A stretch of 64,000 nt of DNA, taken from Siphlonurus alternatus (lineage: Eukaryota; Arthropoda; Insecta; Ephemeroptera; Siphlonuridae). The position numbers and the translations under genes are program-made. This document shows, one piece after another, positions 1-10,900 of the stretch; positions within the stretch are counted from its first letter, which is position 1; each line of letters opens with the position of its first letter. The DNA lies in NCBI GenBank assembly GCA_949825025.1, contig OX463780.1, positions 43,752,979 through 43,816,978 on the forward strand, given 5' to 3'. The notes below the pieces were generated by a model, which saw only the letters and a list, made by a program, of their open reading frames with translations, had not been told where the DNA came from and ran no database searches.

Positions 1-120
1 TGTCAAAAACATTATATCTATGTCGTCAATAAAAAATAAGAAACTAGCAAATATGTCATTCCTTAACCAAGGAAGCACAGCTTTTTTTCCTTCCACCAGA
101 CTAGGCTTGCATGTCCTCAC

Positions 121-3100
121 CTTTCCTCTGACCAGTCTACGGTGTGGTCATCCATCTTGTTGATGAGCACCACCAGGTGCCTCACTCCCGCAGTCTTGGC
201 CAGCATGGCGTGCTCTCGCGTCTGACCGCCCCGGTCAAAGCCCGTTTCAAACTCGCCTTTGCGAGCGGAGATCACCTGAACACACGTAGAACAGAAACAT
301 CAAGGCTAGACTTTTTTTTTTTTTTTTTACTTGTAACTCCAAAACATTTTTTTTTTTTTTTACTAAAATACAAAGTAATTTAACATTTTTTTTTCACCCC
401 AGAGCTTCTTTTAATTTCATATTTTTATTTATTTTGAAGATTTAATTTATTGAAAGTAATGTTTTCTAACATTGATATACAGTATCATATCAGTGTTTAT
501 TCATATAGTAAATGCAATGTCAACAACACATAAGTCTAGAAACAAAATACAGACAGGAGATAACAAAATATTATTGCAACAGAGGCACTACCATTATGTA
601 TGCAATACTTAAAGTAATAAATATACTGTAACCAAATCAAGAAGAATAAAATGAATCGGAGCAAATTCAATACAAAAGTTTAAAAGGGCAAGGAAAAAAA
701 GGAAGTCATTGATATTTAATAAATTTTCACATAATGAAGGTTTAACTCACAAGTACTGCTAGGTCTGCCTGTGCGGCACCACCAATCATGTTGGGCACAA
801 AGCTCTTGTGTCCAGGGGCATCTAGGATGGTGAAGTGCTTACGCTCTGTTTCAAAGAAAGCTCTACCAACTTCCACCGTTTTGCCTTTCTCTCGCTCTGA
901 AAGAAAAAACATTGCATGACCAACATATTCTAAACAATGTAGAGGTCAGTAAATGCCAGCATTTAATAAAGAAGAGAAATTATTGGAAATCAGTGGCAAA
1001 AAATTGTCAAATTTTTTTGCTTGGTAATTATTGTTTATCTGTTTATTTATTTTTTTTTTTTTTTTTCCTCCATGATCTAGTTAGTCAATAATGACTGAAA
1101 CTTAAAAGTATTTAGCAACTAAAATAAAAATTAGTGTGATTATTGATTATTTAAAGTTATGTTTAGCATTGACAATAAGGAAGTATTATTCTGTGTTTTA
1201 TAAGAGTAAGAAAGGTCAGTATAACGACTGTTTTAAAACACAAAGAGTAGATATGTACCTTCAAGGTTTGTGTCCAGTGCCCATGAGAGGTACCAGGTTT
1301 CACGATTCTTTTCTTTTGCTTCGCGCTCATACTTTTCCAGTGTTCTCTTGTCAACCATACCAGTAAGGTACATAATCTGTCCACCAATGGTGCTTTTGCC
1401 AGCATCTGTAAGACAAAATTTTATACAGTACTGTATTGTACATAACAAGTGAAAAAATAATTAAAAGGCCATGTTATATTTCTATCATGATATTACCAAA
1501 GGGTCAAGCACAGTCGTCAGTGTCACCACCTTGGAAAAGATCCTTAGCAATACTCATATTGTTGCTATATTACTCAAAATAATACAATAACAATGTTCAT
1601 CAGTTGTTCAGGGAGCTTGTTTTTGGTAAAACTAACTGTACCAATAACTAATTGCATATGAAACTCCATCCAGAAACTATCATACTGTATACATATACAG
1701 TATGTCACTTGGGCTGAGCAACATTTTTATCTACTTCTATTTGTTGTTCTAGTGGAGAATTCATGCAGACTCACCAACATGTCCAATGAAGACTACGTTG
1801 ACATGCTCCTTCTTGCTCTTGGTCTCCTCTGTCTTGAGCACTCTCTTCTTAGGCTTAATGATGGCTTCCTCATCCTCTCCCTCCTCCAGCTCTTCATCAC
1901 CAAGCTCGTCTCCATCCGCAGCTTCTTCCCAACTGTCGGCTGCCGCAGCAGACTGCAAACAACACAATAGATGTCAAAATTATCAACAATCAGAATAATA
2001 AATGGATGGTCAACTGGATATTACGTAGTATTGATCGTTTAGATATCACAACATATTCTTCTTGCATAGTCTAATATTTAGCAATTTTGTAATTTAGCAA
2101 ATTAAGGGTAAGGTAGCGCTTAAAAAAATTCCCACACATGAAAATTATGAAACATAACATATCTTAAAATGTTCTCCTCTACATAACCTATCAGTATCTA
2201 AAATAACAGACCATATTCAAATTCGAGCTAGTTTTTTTAGTTATGAATTTTTAACTAATTTAACATCGAGAAGCTGAACTTCCATATTAAATTAGTAAAA
2301 TAAAAATTAATAACTAAAAAAAATAGCTTGAATTTGTAAATCTAATATTTTAGCTACTGATAGGGGATGCAGTAGAGAACATTTTAAGATATGTTTCATA
2401 ATGTGCATGTGTGGGAATTTTTTTTTACAATAGGTGTGATACTTTACCATTAGTGCACCTTGAAACAGTTACAACATTGCTCAGCTGAAAATTAAAGAAA
2501 TAAGGTGGGGCAGATTTGCAATTTCAAGATTTTAAGACTCCCTGTCTAGCAGTCCCAAGCAAGTTCTAATTCACCATGTCTAAATACGCTATGTGGCAAT
2601 ACCTACGAACAGAGTAAGTTAAGTTTAAATATCATAAAGTCTAAGCCAAATTTAGTGGGACAGCATGTAGTTGTCCACTATTTCTGTACTTGTTAGGCGC
2701 ATTCATCTCCTCCTCTCACTTTGCTGTAGTGAAATATCAAGTACAACACTGTCACACATTTATAAACTATGATGTATGTATTGCTTGACCTGAGGAAATT
2801 TTAGTCTACAGTATTTGCATCGAAAGCTTTAGATGCAATTACAATCTTTCAGGATGAGTAACTAACAGCTACATAATGTTTAAATAAAAATGATATTAAG
2901 GAACTAATATAAAACAATCTATAAAAATAAAATACAGTAATCACGAGTGGAAATTTATAAGTACATATTCAAGCATGCATTTCAATAAAAAATTCTTAAA
3001 AGGCTGAACCTAGGCTAAATTACTGGACTATTTTCACACAGTTTTCATATAAATGCAAAATGATGAGGTGGCAACTACCACGCCAACAAACTCACCTCGA

Positions 3101-4898
3101 GGTCAGGTGCGATGGCACAGGCTTCTGCCTGGCCCTCCTCAGGGCTGGGTGGCTGCTGTGAGGTCTCCGCAGGCTCTGCGGGTGGCTGAGAGGTGGGTGG
3201 TGCAGCAGGTGGTGCAGTCCCAGGAGGTTCCTCCATTCCCAATGCTAGTGCCACTCCGTCAGGGCTGCTTTTCTCTGCAACAATCAATTCAAAGTTACCA
3301 CCAGTTGTGACCTGTTAATACTTCGGCTTTTTACTGTAGAGAATTAGAGGGAATTTGACACAAAAAAATCAGCAATGGAGTATCAACCTCAAAAGTTAAC
3401 TAACTAAGTTAAATTAACGTTATTCCAGCAAGATAAATATTTTTATTAAAAAAGCTATTGGATATAATATTTATCACTTTGAATTCTTCCGATCATATTT
3501 TTTTTTAACAATTACAGAATGCATATTATACAAACAGTACCGGTACTGTCCAGCATAAGAAAATTTTATAGGATTTTTACTCATCATAGCTGATAAGACC
3601 CTTTCAATTGTATTGAATAATTATTGAACCACATGCAAATTTAAGGCATGCATTTTTAAAATACATGTGCAATGCTGTATCATATGAGGTTTTCAGCTTC
3701 AAGACAGACTCTTTGCACTTTCTGATAAGAGCTGTATTTTTTATCACAACACCTGAAAGGTAGACTTTAACAGAAAGTGCAAAGCTGTTTTTTGCAGCTG
3801 ACGGTCTCATATACATACTATACAGTATATGCATACTGAACCGGTACAATGTATGGGATTATGATAAGCACCATTGTACACACATTAGTACTATATGATA
3901 CATATGCATACACTCCTTGTGCGTAGAGTGTTATAGCAATTTAATAGATAGATGCAGCATCAGTGCTGAATGCACATGATTTGAAGTGTTTGAACAATAT
4001 GCATACATTTAACGGATGCCGTGACTATCTCCTGGCATGGTTCAGAAGGGTGGCTACAGACAAACAAGTGAGAGTTTAAGACTGAAAATTTCCGGAAGTG
4101 ACATAAATTACATAATTCCGCTTTTATTTAGCCCGTAATGGAAAGCGGAAATCAGTAGAAAATTTGTCATTTCCAGAAATTTTCAGGCATACATGTATGC
4201 ATATATATTGTCGCTTGCCAGACTGTACTATCCAATGGACAGTGTATCCACGAGTTTACTGTTGAGCTTATATTATTATATATGATACACATTGACAGAT
4301 TACAGTATGCATGCATGGTATATTAAACTGTGATATGCATACATAATGTATCTGTGCAGTTGACATAACTTATGCATGCATAGTGGATAATACCAAACAT
4401 AACTCTCATCAATTAAAAAAATCCTCCCTATGCATATAATGATAATGCCCAAAAGGTGTTATATCTACTGCTGGAATCTATTTATAATAGCCTACAGTTC
4501 AATAATTTGCGATAACGGCTTCATCATTGACCTATTGACAGGGCCATATGGAGAAGCAATGGCAGCATGCCCTCTATTAGGCAAAAAGTAGGCTAGTTGC
4601 TTTAACTCTTACCACTTGGGGTTTTGGCTGGGCTGTCTCCCGCGGCAGCTGCAGGCGCCGGGGCCGAAGGTGCAGAGGAAGGCATCCACGAAGGAATAAA
4701 AACAGCCGCGTTTACGTTGAGCGTGGAGAAGCCTGAGGCGAGGTCGTCCTCGCTCGTTTGATCCCCTCCTTGTGTCGTGGCGGCAGAGTCTTGCTGCTGC
4801 TGCGTCGCAGTAATCGTCTCCCAGGTGCTTGTTGGTGCAGGCGTAGCCTCTGTACTCTCTGTAGTCGTAGTAGCGAGCTGCTCAGTGCCGCTGCTCAT
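121..4898 (-). CDS. GSPT1: eukaryotic peptide chain release factor 3 (eRF3/GSPT1), partial, 3' end outside window
   Basis: This is the translation-termination GTPase that partners eRF1 on the ribosome in the cytosol. Coding exons on the minus strand are 4898-4613, 3274-3096, 1952-1775, 1405-1259, 896-751 and 275-121. They sum to 363 codons plus 2 nt, so an exon remains open at the left edge. A Ser/Thr/Gln-rich N-terminus carries a PAM2 motif (residues about 58-71, [12 protein letters not shown]) that in this family binds poly(A)-binding protein. An acidic linker follows, then the GTPase domain: P-loop GHVDAGKST at about 212-220, a switch region around ERxKGKTVE, DAPGHK, and NKMDD near the end. 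The C-terminal beta-barrel domains are missing because the window stops. The start is the first ATG of the frame; the ORF runs further upstream without another ATG. Family assignment is secure. GSPT1 versus GSPT2 has no meaning in an invertebrate. Confidence 0.96.
2102..2453. repeat. TTAA-flanked foldback element, family with GGGTAAGGTAACGCC ends, copy 1
   Basis: This imperfect inverted repeat of about 350 bp lies in the eRF3 intron between the 1952-1775 and 3274-3096 exons. The left end is TTAAGGGTAAGGTAGCG; the right end is degenerate. Internal blocks such as TTCTCCTCTAC, CTATCAGTA and AGTTATGAATTTTTAA recur in the same order in the cleaner copy at 30487-30843. It has no coding capacity, so it is a MITE-like non-autonomous DNA transposon. 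Confidence 0.8.
3275..4612. other. eRF3 first intron, with ATGCATA-rich stretch
   Basis: This 1.3 kb intron has no credible ORF. From about 3780 to 4440 it is dense in TATGCATA, TGCATGCA and GTATATGCATAC words, some palindromic. The same words recur around 18830-18920 and 21380-21600. I see no gene in it, and a local simple-sequence bias is the simplest reading. Confidence 0.5.
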
Positions 4899-5050
4899 CG
4901 TCCAAACACGCGGGCCAAGCAACTCTGGGTGAGGGCTTTATGCTCCTGTCCGCGTGTGCAGCCTGCGGTGTGATCCTCCGCAGCACCAGCAGCGACGACG
5001 GCCGCACCGGAAATCGAATGGCAGCACGTTGACAATTGTGCCAACCAAAT
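4899..5050 (-). promoter_or_regulatory. probable 5' UTR/promoter of eRF3
   Basis: This is a GC-rich stretch directly upstream of the eRF3 ATG, surrounded by AT-rich DNA. It includes CACCGGAAATC on the plus strand (an ETS-like GGAA core) and several CpG dinucleotides. The ORF of the first exon stays open here but has no further in-frame ATG. Assignment rests on position and composition only. Confidence 0.35.
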
Positions 5051-5818
5051 AGTATTAAATGTACTAAATCCATTAAAATATTTGCTGTTTGTCTGAAGCC
5101 TTTTCTCTAAATAAATTGCATTTTCCATGTACTTACAGGTAACATTTTAAAATTTGAATTTTCAATGTGATTTTGTAAATGTAATGGTTGAAAAATGGCC
5201 TCTGTTCATAATAAAATTTAATATTATATATATTTTTCCAAATTTAGTAAAAATATTTTAAACTTGCCAACCTAGGCATACACGTAGATGATGATGATGA
5301 TTTTATGATTCATGTAATTTGTCAGAAAAACTTATAATTTGACTACCTATAAAAAAACAAATTTCAACAAATTTGATGCAATTATTATTAATTTTCAATC
5401 AAATGACCACCGTCTGTTAAAAAGTCCTAAAATCATAAAAATTTATTACGAGATTCGAACCAAGGTTGCGATCGAACGCTAAAATATTAGCGCCTAAATT
5501 AAAAATGGTTTTTGGTCTCTAAAATAAAGCCTAACGCGCGCCTAGCTTCAGAGACCATATTAAAGTAGAGTGAGCGATTTCATTTTTTGGAATATTTTAT
5601 TTTCTAATAATAGTTTAACCTTTAACCTGCCTTCTAATGAGAAATGAAAACCAAAAAATTCCATCTCAAATATATAGCTTCACCACAAAAAAATCCCAAA
5701 GTTGGTGTTTCGGAGAGGCCTTTATTAACATCCATCCTTATATAATATGGGATAGAAAACAGTTCGTTTGAGCTATGATCTCAATTAAAAAATTCGTACG
5801 TAATCTATGATGAATTCT

Positions 5819-6016
5819 TTAATGGATTTTCAAAAAAAAAACAAAAAAAAAAAATCTTAAAATTTTTGCGGGTAAATAATTCCCATAAGGATTTTCACGG
5901 CCGATCATCTTCTGTATGTAACGAAATATGTACAATTCGCATGAAAATGTTATCGGAAACAACCACCAGGTGGCACGTCGGTCAAACTTTGTCAAGTTGC
6001 GCTTTGCGTTATTCAT
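5819..6016 (-). CDS. small hypothetical ORF, possible membrane peptide
   Basis: This 65-codon ORF lies inside the foldback element. It starts MNNAKRNLTKFDRRATWWLF and has a hydrophobic aromatic segment at about residues 17-36, flanked by basic residues, reminiscent of small mitochondrial inner-membrane proteins. Upstream on the same strand, about 25 nt before the ATG, is ACCGGAAGTGG, an ETS-type promoter motif. The last dozen codons run into the poly-A part of the element arm and are probably not native. I recognise no family. It may be a real small gene, a captured first exon, or chance. Confidence 0.25.
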   Translation of the reverse strand: MNNAKRNLTKFDRRATWWLFPITFSCELYIFRYIQKMIGRENPYGNYLPAKILRFFFFVFFLKIH

Positions 6017-6119
6017 TTTCTTACACTAAATAAAAATGGCTTCCACTTCCGGTTTATTTTTTTAATTAATTTGCTTACTACTTTATGATTATTTACAAAA
6101 GAACACAGAGAAAATGGGT

Positions 6120-6650
6120 TTTATAACTTGTATTTAAGAAATTTTACATCATAATAGATTTGACAGTTGTCACAAAATGGTCCCAGGCTCGAGTTTTCCA
6201 CTCCGCGGGCGAGATTTTCCTCCTCCTTGGCATGCAAATCCAATGGGTGGGTCCAGGCCTGGCCAGCTGCAGGCTTGTTTCTGCTGTAACACGAAACAAA
6301 ATAGCTATAAACATGCATATATCGGTAATTACTATATTAATAGGTTACACAGAATAGCCACAAGAGAACGAAAAATTACATCCTGCAACAAAACTGATGA
6401 AAACCGGACATAAACAACGCCTAATGTCCCGATCTTTTGGTCATGTACTAACCTTTACTTCGTTCGTTCATATCAGGATGAATCCATCTCTTGTCTTCAT
6501 TATATTAGTGGTGATACAGTTCTTGCAGTCACAATAAAGGCTTACAAAAGTTACACACACATTTATAACTCTTCAATAAATCAAATACAAGAAATTATAA
6601 TCGAGACGACGATAAGCGCCATTCCGCTGCCGTATTGAAGTCGCCATGTT
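6120..6650 (-). other. putative two-exon small transcript of unknown coding status
   Basis: On the minus strand there is a YY1-like AACATGGCGAC at about 6650, often seen at housekeeping start sites. A candidate first exon ends at a GTTAGT donor near 6454, and a TTTCGTGTTACAG acceptor lies near 6290. A GC-rich exon then runs down to about 6120. Joined at those sites, a reading frame of about 50 codons begins MNERSK. A second frame in the last exon (WTHPLDLHAKEEENLARG, ending with FCDNC) also looks protein-like. The first ATG gives only a short ORF. It sits inside the TTAA element, so it could be a captured gene fragment. Confidence 0.2.
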
Positions 6651-7733
6651 TTTCCTAAGAAGCTGATATTATAAAAAAACTGAGAAAAAAAGTGAAACTT
6701 CCTGAAACAACCGCTTGAGGGCCAAGAAAATACAAATATTTGGGCCGCTCGGGAAGTCGCATCGCCATGGGATTTTCAAGATTTTTTTTTCCGGAAAAAA
6801 GGCTCTGAATTTTTTTTTTTTTTTTTTTTAATTTGAAAATCCCTTAAAGAATTCATCATAGAGATTACGTACGTATTTTTTAATTGGTACCATAGTTCAG
6901 ACGAAGTTGGAGTAAAAAGCTGTTTTCTGTTCCATAAGGATGCATGTTAAAGGCCTCCGAAATACCAACTTTAGGATTTTTTTTGTGGTAAAGCTATTTG
7001 AGATGGAATTTTTTGGTTTTCTTTTCTCAATAAAGGGCAAGTTATATACACTATTTTTAGAAAATAAAATATTCAAAAAAATGAAACCACTCACTCTACT
7101 TTAAATTATACTAATTAAAATATATACTATAAATTATAATTCATTGTGTCCAGATACTCTAGATCGATGCTTCACGGGGCCTGAGAGTGTTTGTCAAATT
7201 TCTGGTCATAAATGTCTTTAATATTGTAGAAGTCTGTTCTTATATTAAACCCCTGTGAACTGTAGAATTTCTACCAAGATTTTTGCTACTTTGATGTATA
7301 CAGTGTATATAAGGTTGATCAAGTGCAGAAATTGCATTAGTCTAAGCAGGGTTTACAAACAGACCTGATGTACAGTGTACAGTGATATGTGTATGTCTGT
7401 GTGTTCTCTGTGACTTGTGTTATATATCCTCATCTTTGGAAATCGTTATATAATTCGATCAGTGGTGGAAATGTAATTCTAGAAACTCACCGTAAGAACT
7501 ACAAAAAGATGGAAAAACAAAAACAATTAATTGTTATAAAATATTATAAATTGTTTGCTATATATCATCACACACTTTTCCATATTTTCCCTTGTCCATC
7601 ACGAGTTCACAATTATATTGTATCACAAAGAATACATAACAAATTGCATGCTCTCCCAGGCAGTTAATTGACCGCACAAAATAATTAATGTTCATATACT
7701 TATATTGTCTCAAGATAATTAGTAAAAATATAT

Positions 7734-8182
7734 AATGGACAATTTGCATCAACTTTTTTTAGTAGCTCAATCGAAAGAGGAGGTCGAAAAATACACCTGT
7801 GAATTTTATGCGATTTTTATTCGTACTGCATCATGGCTAAAAGAGAGGTCACGTGACCTGGAGCCGGCGCCCGTGTCGCCCGTGACGTCATTGAACTGTC
7901 TGGTCAAGCAAACGATTGACTTTATAATGCTTCTAAACAACCACGTTGCTATGGAAACAAGCAACAATTAATTTATTGTTTACAAGCGTTATATAGACAA
8001 TCGTTTGCTTGACCAGACAGTTCAATGACGTCACGGGCGACACGGGCGCCGGCTCCAGGTCACGTGACCTCTCTTTTAGCCATGATGCAGTACGAATAAA
8101 AATCGCATAAAATTCACAGGTGTATTTTTCGACCTCCTCTTTCGATTGAGCTACTAAAAAAAGTTGATGCAAATTGTCCATT
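7734..8182. repeat. near-perfect foldback element, AATGGACAA ends
   Basis: Arms 7734-7920 and 7990-8182 are almost exact reverse complements. Ends read AATGGACAATTTGC and its complement. Each arm carries CGATTGAGCTACTAAAAAAA, a CACGTGACCT block and a TGACGTCA palindrome (7883-7890, 8026-8033). The open frames within it are arm-derived and mirror each other on opposite strands, so they are not genes. Terminal words relate it to the elements at 44866-45201 and 41662-41970. The high arm identity suggests recent insertion or arm correction. Confidence 0.85.
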
Positions 8183-8210
8183 ATATAAACTAAAACAGTT
8201 GAGAGTCCAC

Positions 8211-8300
8211 GGATCAAACGGGATTAAAGGTAAAGGTTAATTTCTTATCTTGTTTCACTGTAGAAGTGTAGAGAACATGGTCTTTAATCCCATTTGATCC
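8211..8300. repeat. small inverted repeat, GGTAAAGGTTAA family copy 1
   Basis: GGATCAAACGGGATTAAAG near 8211 is mirrored near 8300. The loop contains GTAAAGGTTAATTTCTTAT followed by TTGTTTCACTG. The same loop order occurs at 10251-10371, so this is a short dispersed element. Confidence 0.55.
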
Positions 8301-8779
8301 GCAGGATCTCATTTATACATAAAATAAACAACATTGTATAATTTATTTAACGCACTTCATTTATGCATATCCTCTTGTTTTTACAAGCAATTAACATAAC
8401 AATTTTTTTAACTTCTCATAAAAATACATCTGTGACAAATATCACATTCTATGAAAGCACCTGAACTCTATAGATCTATTTTAAACAATACACCAAAGAA
8501 ATATATCTGTAGATCCAGTTCCGATGCCAAAATTAAAATGTGTTAAATATAGCGTGTGGGAAAACAGTGACACAGCCACTGATGATGGGACTAATAATTT
8601 ACAATCAACCCTTTAAAGTGTAAACACAGGAGTAATGATTCCAACAGTAGTAAGTTTATTAATGCAGTTTAAGGCAACAAAATTACAAAGTAACAGAAAA
8701 AACTTCTATATTTACCTTTAAAAAGTGTGACATTAAGATTTAAAAATAAACTGGGGGACAGACTTCAACATTAATTAGA

Positions 8780-9297
8780 TTAAGTTGATGTACTTTTACA
8801 TACCATATATATGTATGCTGGGCAATCTCCGCCGCTCCTTGAACTTTTATGCAGCACCACACATTAACACTGACTTTAATAATTATATAATAGAGTACAC
8901 ACGTATGCCTATTTTAGTAACTATAATTCAATAATGTACAATTTGCACAAAATTCGATGTTTTCACTCCTAATTAATTGGTGATATTTCGCAAGTAGTCT
9001 ACTTGCTTTAACGAACCGAGCTTAAAAAAAAAAAAAAAAAAAAAGTCCTACAGAGCAGCAGAAGAGCTTGGTTCGTTAAAGCAAGTAAGCGAAATATCAC
9101 CAATTAATTAGGAGTGAATACATCGAATTTTGTGCAAATTGTACATTATTGAATTATAGTTACTAAAATAGGCATACGCGTGTACTCTATTATATAATTA
9201 TTAAAGTCAAGTGTTAATGTGTGGTGCTGCATAAAAGTTCAAGGAGCGGCGGAGATTGCCCAGCATACATATGGTATGTAAAAGTGCATCAACTTAT
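8780..9297. repeat. 518 bp foldback element with poly-A loop
   Basis: Arms of about 235 bp (8780-9017 and 9063-9297) are nearly identical inverted copies containing GCATACATATGGTATGTAAA, AAGGAGCGGCGGAGATTGCC and ACCAATTAATTAGGAGTGAA. A run of about 21 A residues lies between them. The left end abuts TTAA and the right end TTAT, suggesting a TTAA target site with one mutation. There is no coding capacity. Confidence 0.8.
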
Positions 9298-10900
9298 TAT
9301 GTCTACTTCGCCTGATAATATTTATCATTCTATTAATTAGATTATCGTCATATTTGTTTTACATGCACATACTTTCAAAATACTTTGGCTCATCAAACAA
9401 GGAGGCAAACACCATTCACTCATTAATTATTGCATTCTGATACCTCAACAAAAAAAAGGGGGGGAAGGAGAGAACAATATTGACTGCATGTAGCAATAAG
9501 TTAACTACTGTAGTCATTTTGATTTTATGAGTCACAGACTCATTAAAAGAATAAATTTGTTAATGATGTAATCATGCAACAAGTTATAATTATTATACTG
9601 GTGTTAAAAATATTAAGCATGGCTTTCAAAATAATGACAAACAAAAGGGAAATAGGGTTCACAAAATATTAAATATATGTTGCATGCCTATAGATTAATT
9701 AAAAAGAATCGAGGTGTGTTTAGTAAAACTAAATAATCAGTCGAAGATTTTTTTTTAAATTAAAAATATAAAAAAAGGCTTGCCTAAAAAATGGATGTAA
9801 TCACAACAGGACTTAGCATAGAGTTTAGGTTAGAAAATTTTACATCATTAAAATAAAGTATAAAACAAGTTGATTTAGCAGAAAAAAGTCTCAAGTCCAT
9901 TGATATTATTATTTATTTAGCAACAATTACAGAACCAAGACACCAAATATGACAAAACATTTCTCAAAAAGTATAAAGTCGAGTTAGTGGACTTAATATT
10001 TCACCAATGGACTTAAGATTTTTTCCACTATACCTAGTCAAAGTACTCTTTTTCTGCTAAAATTTATGCGGAATTCTTTGTGAAGACGTCCTGTTAAGTT
10101 TATACTGTTAATTATATTCATCATCCAGTTACCCTTAATTACTTTGAAGTATATAGCATTTTACTGTATTATTCTTATTATAAAGCATAAAGGAAGAACT
10201 GAATTATTTCTTAATTCAAAATATTGAATTTGCAATTGAATAATTGAGCGTCTGGCAATCAAACAGGTTTAAAAACCATTGTAGGTAAAGGTTAATAGCT
10301 TCTTATTATGTTTCACTGATAACAGCATCTGTGAATAAGGCTTTTAATTCCCCTTTAATCACCAGGCCCTCATTTTTTTTTTATTTATTTATTTTATTTT
10401 ATTTTTTTTTCTCAGTCCTATGTCAAACTTTTCTTGGCACCTATGTTCAATAAATTAAAACTGTCTTTGCAGTAGTAAGCTGAAGAAGGAGAACAGTCAG
10501 GTGTACTTAAGAGTAGAAAATAAATTAAGTGCAGAACTTTCTATTACCAGGGCTTAAAGACTTCTCACTAGAATTTTATATTAAGTCCAGACGTTAGGAA
10601 AAAATAACAAATTTTCAACACCAATAAATATATATTATAGATAACCCAAAGTTAACAATATATAGTACTAAAGGGGGGATTTTAAAGCATTTGTGAAATT
10701 ATTGCATTTAGTTATGGAGAACAAATGATAAAAATTACATTGTTTTGAAACATAAAGATTTGAGCAGAATAAATTTGAATTAAATATTAGAGAGAAATTT
10801 TTAATTTAAATATCCCCTGATTCCCAATGCCTAAGGCCCTATAGAGTGTTGATATTTGGCAAGAGCTAAGCTCCAACAGGGAGTCAGAGAGGAAGCTAGG
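9298..10900. other. intergenic DNA downstream of ZNF598
   Basis: This AT-rich stretch has no supportable gene. It holds a small dispersed inverted repeat at 10251-10371 and a T-rich run near 10374-10412. The right-hand part is presumably the 3' UTR of the minus-strand ZNF598 gene, but no clear poly(A) signal decides its end. Confidence 0.5.
10251..10371. repeat. small inverted repeat, GGTAAAGGTTAA family copy 2
   Basis: This diverged relative of 8211-8300 contains GGTAAAGGTTAATAGCTTCT and TTATGTTTCACTGATAACAG. The flanking inverted ends are weak (GGCAATCAAACAGG versus CTTTAATCACCAGG). Confidence 0.45.

Larger units (their letters stand above)
5560..7104. mobile_element. 1.5 kb TTAA-flanked foldback element with gene-like interior
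   Basis: Two inverted arms of roughly 290 bp (about 5560-5850 and 6815-7104) begin and end with TTAA followed by AGTAGAGTGAG. Arm identity is clear over blocks such as GAATATTTTATTTTCTA, GAGATGGAATTTTTTGGTTT and GAATTCATCATAGA, with small indels. The roughly 960 bp interior is richer in GC and contains ORF and promoter-like pieces (described separately). No transposase is seen. TTAA duplication is typical of piggyBac and Kolobok elements, so a non-autonomous member of such a group is inferred. The interior may be captured host sequence. Confidence 0.75.

Noticed and set aside
7735..8217. Two similar open frames on opposite strands
   Set aside because: They are mirror copies produced by the two arms of a foldback element.
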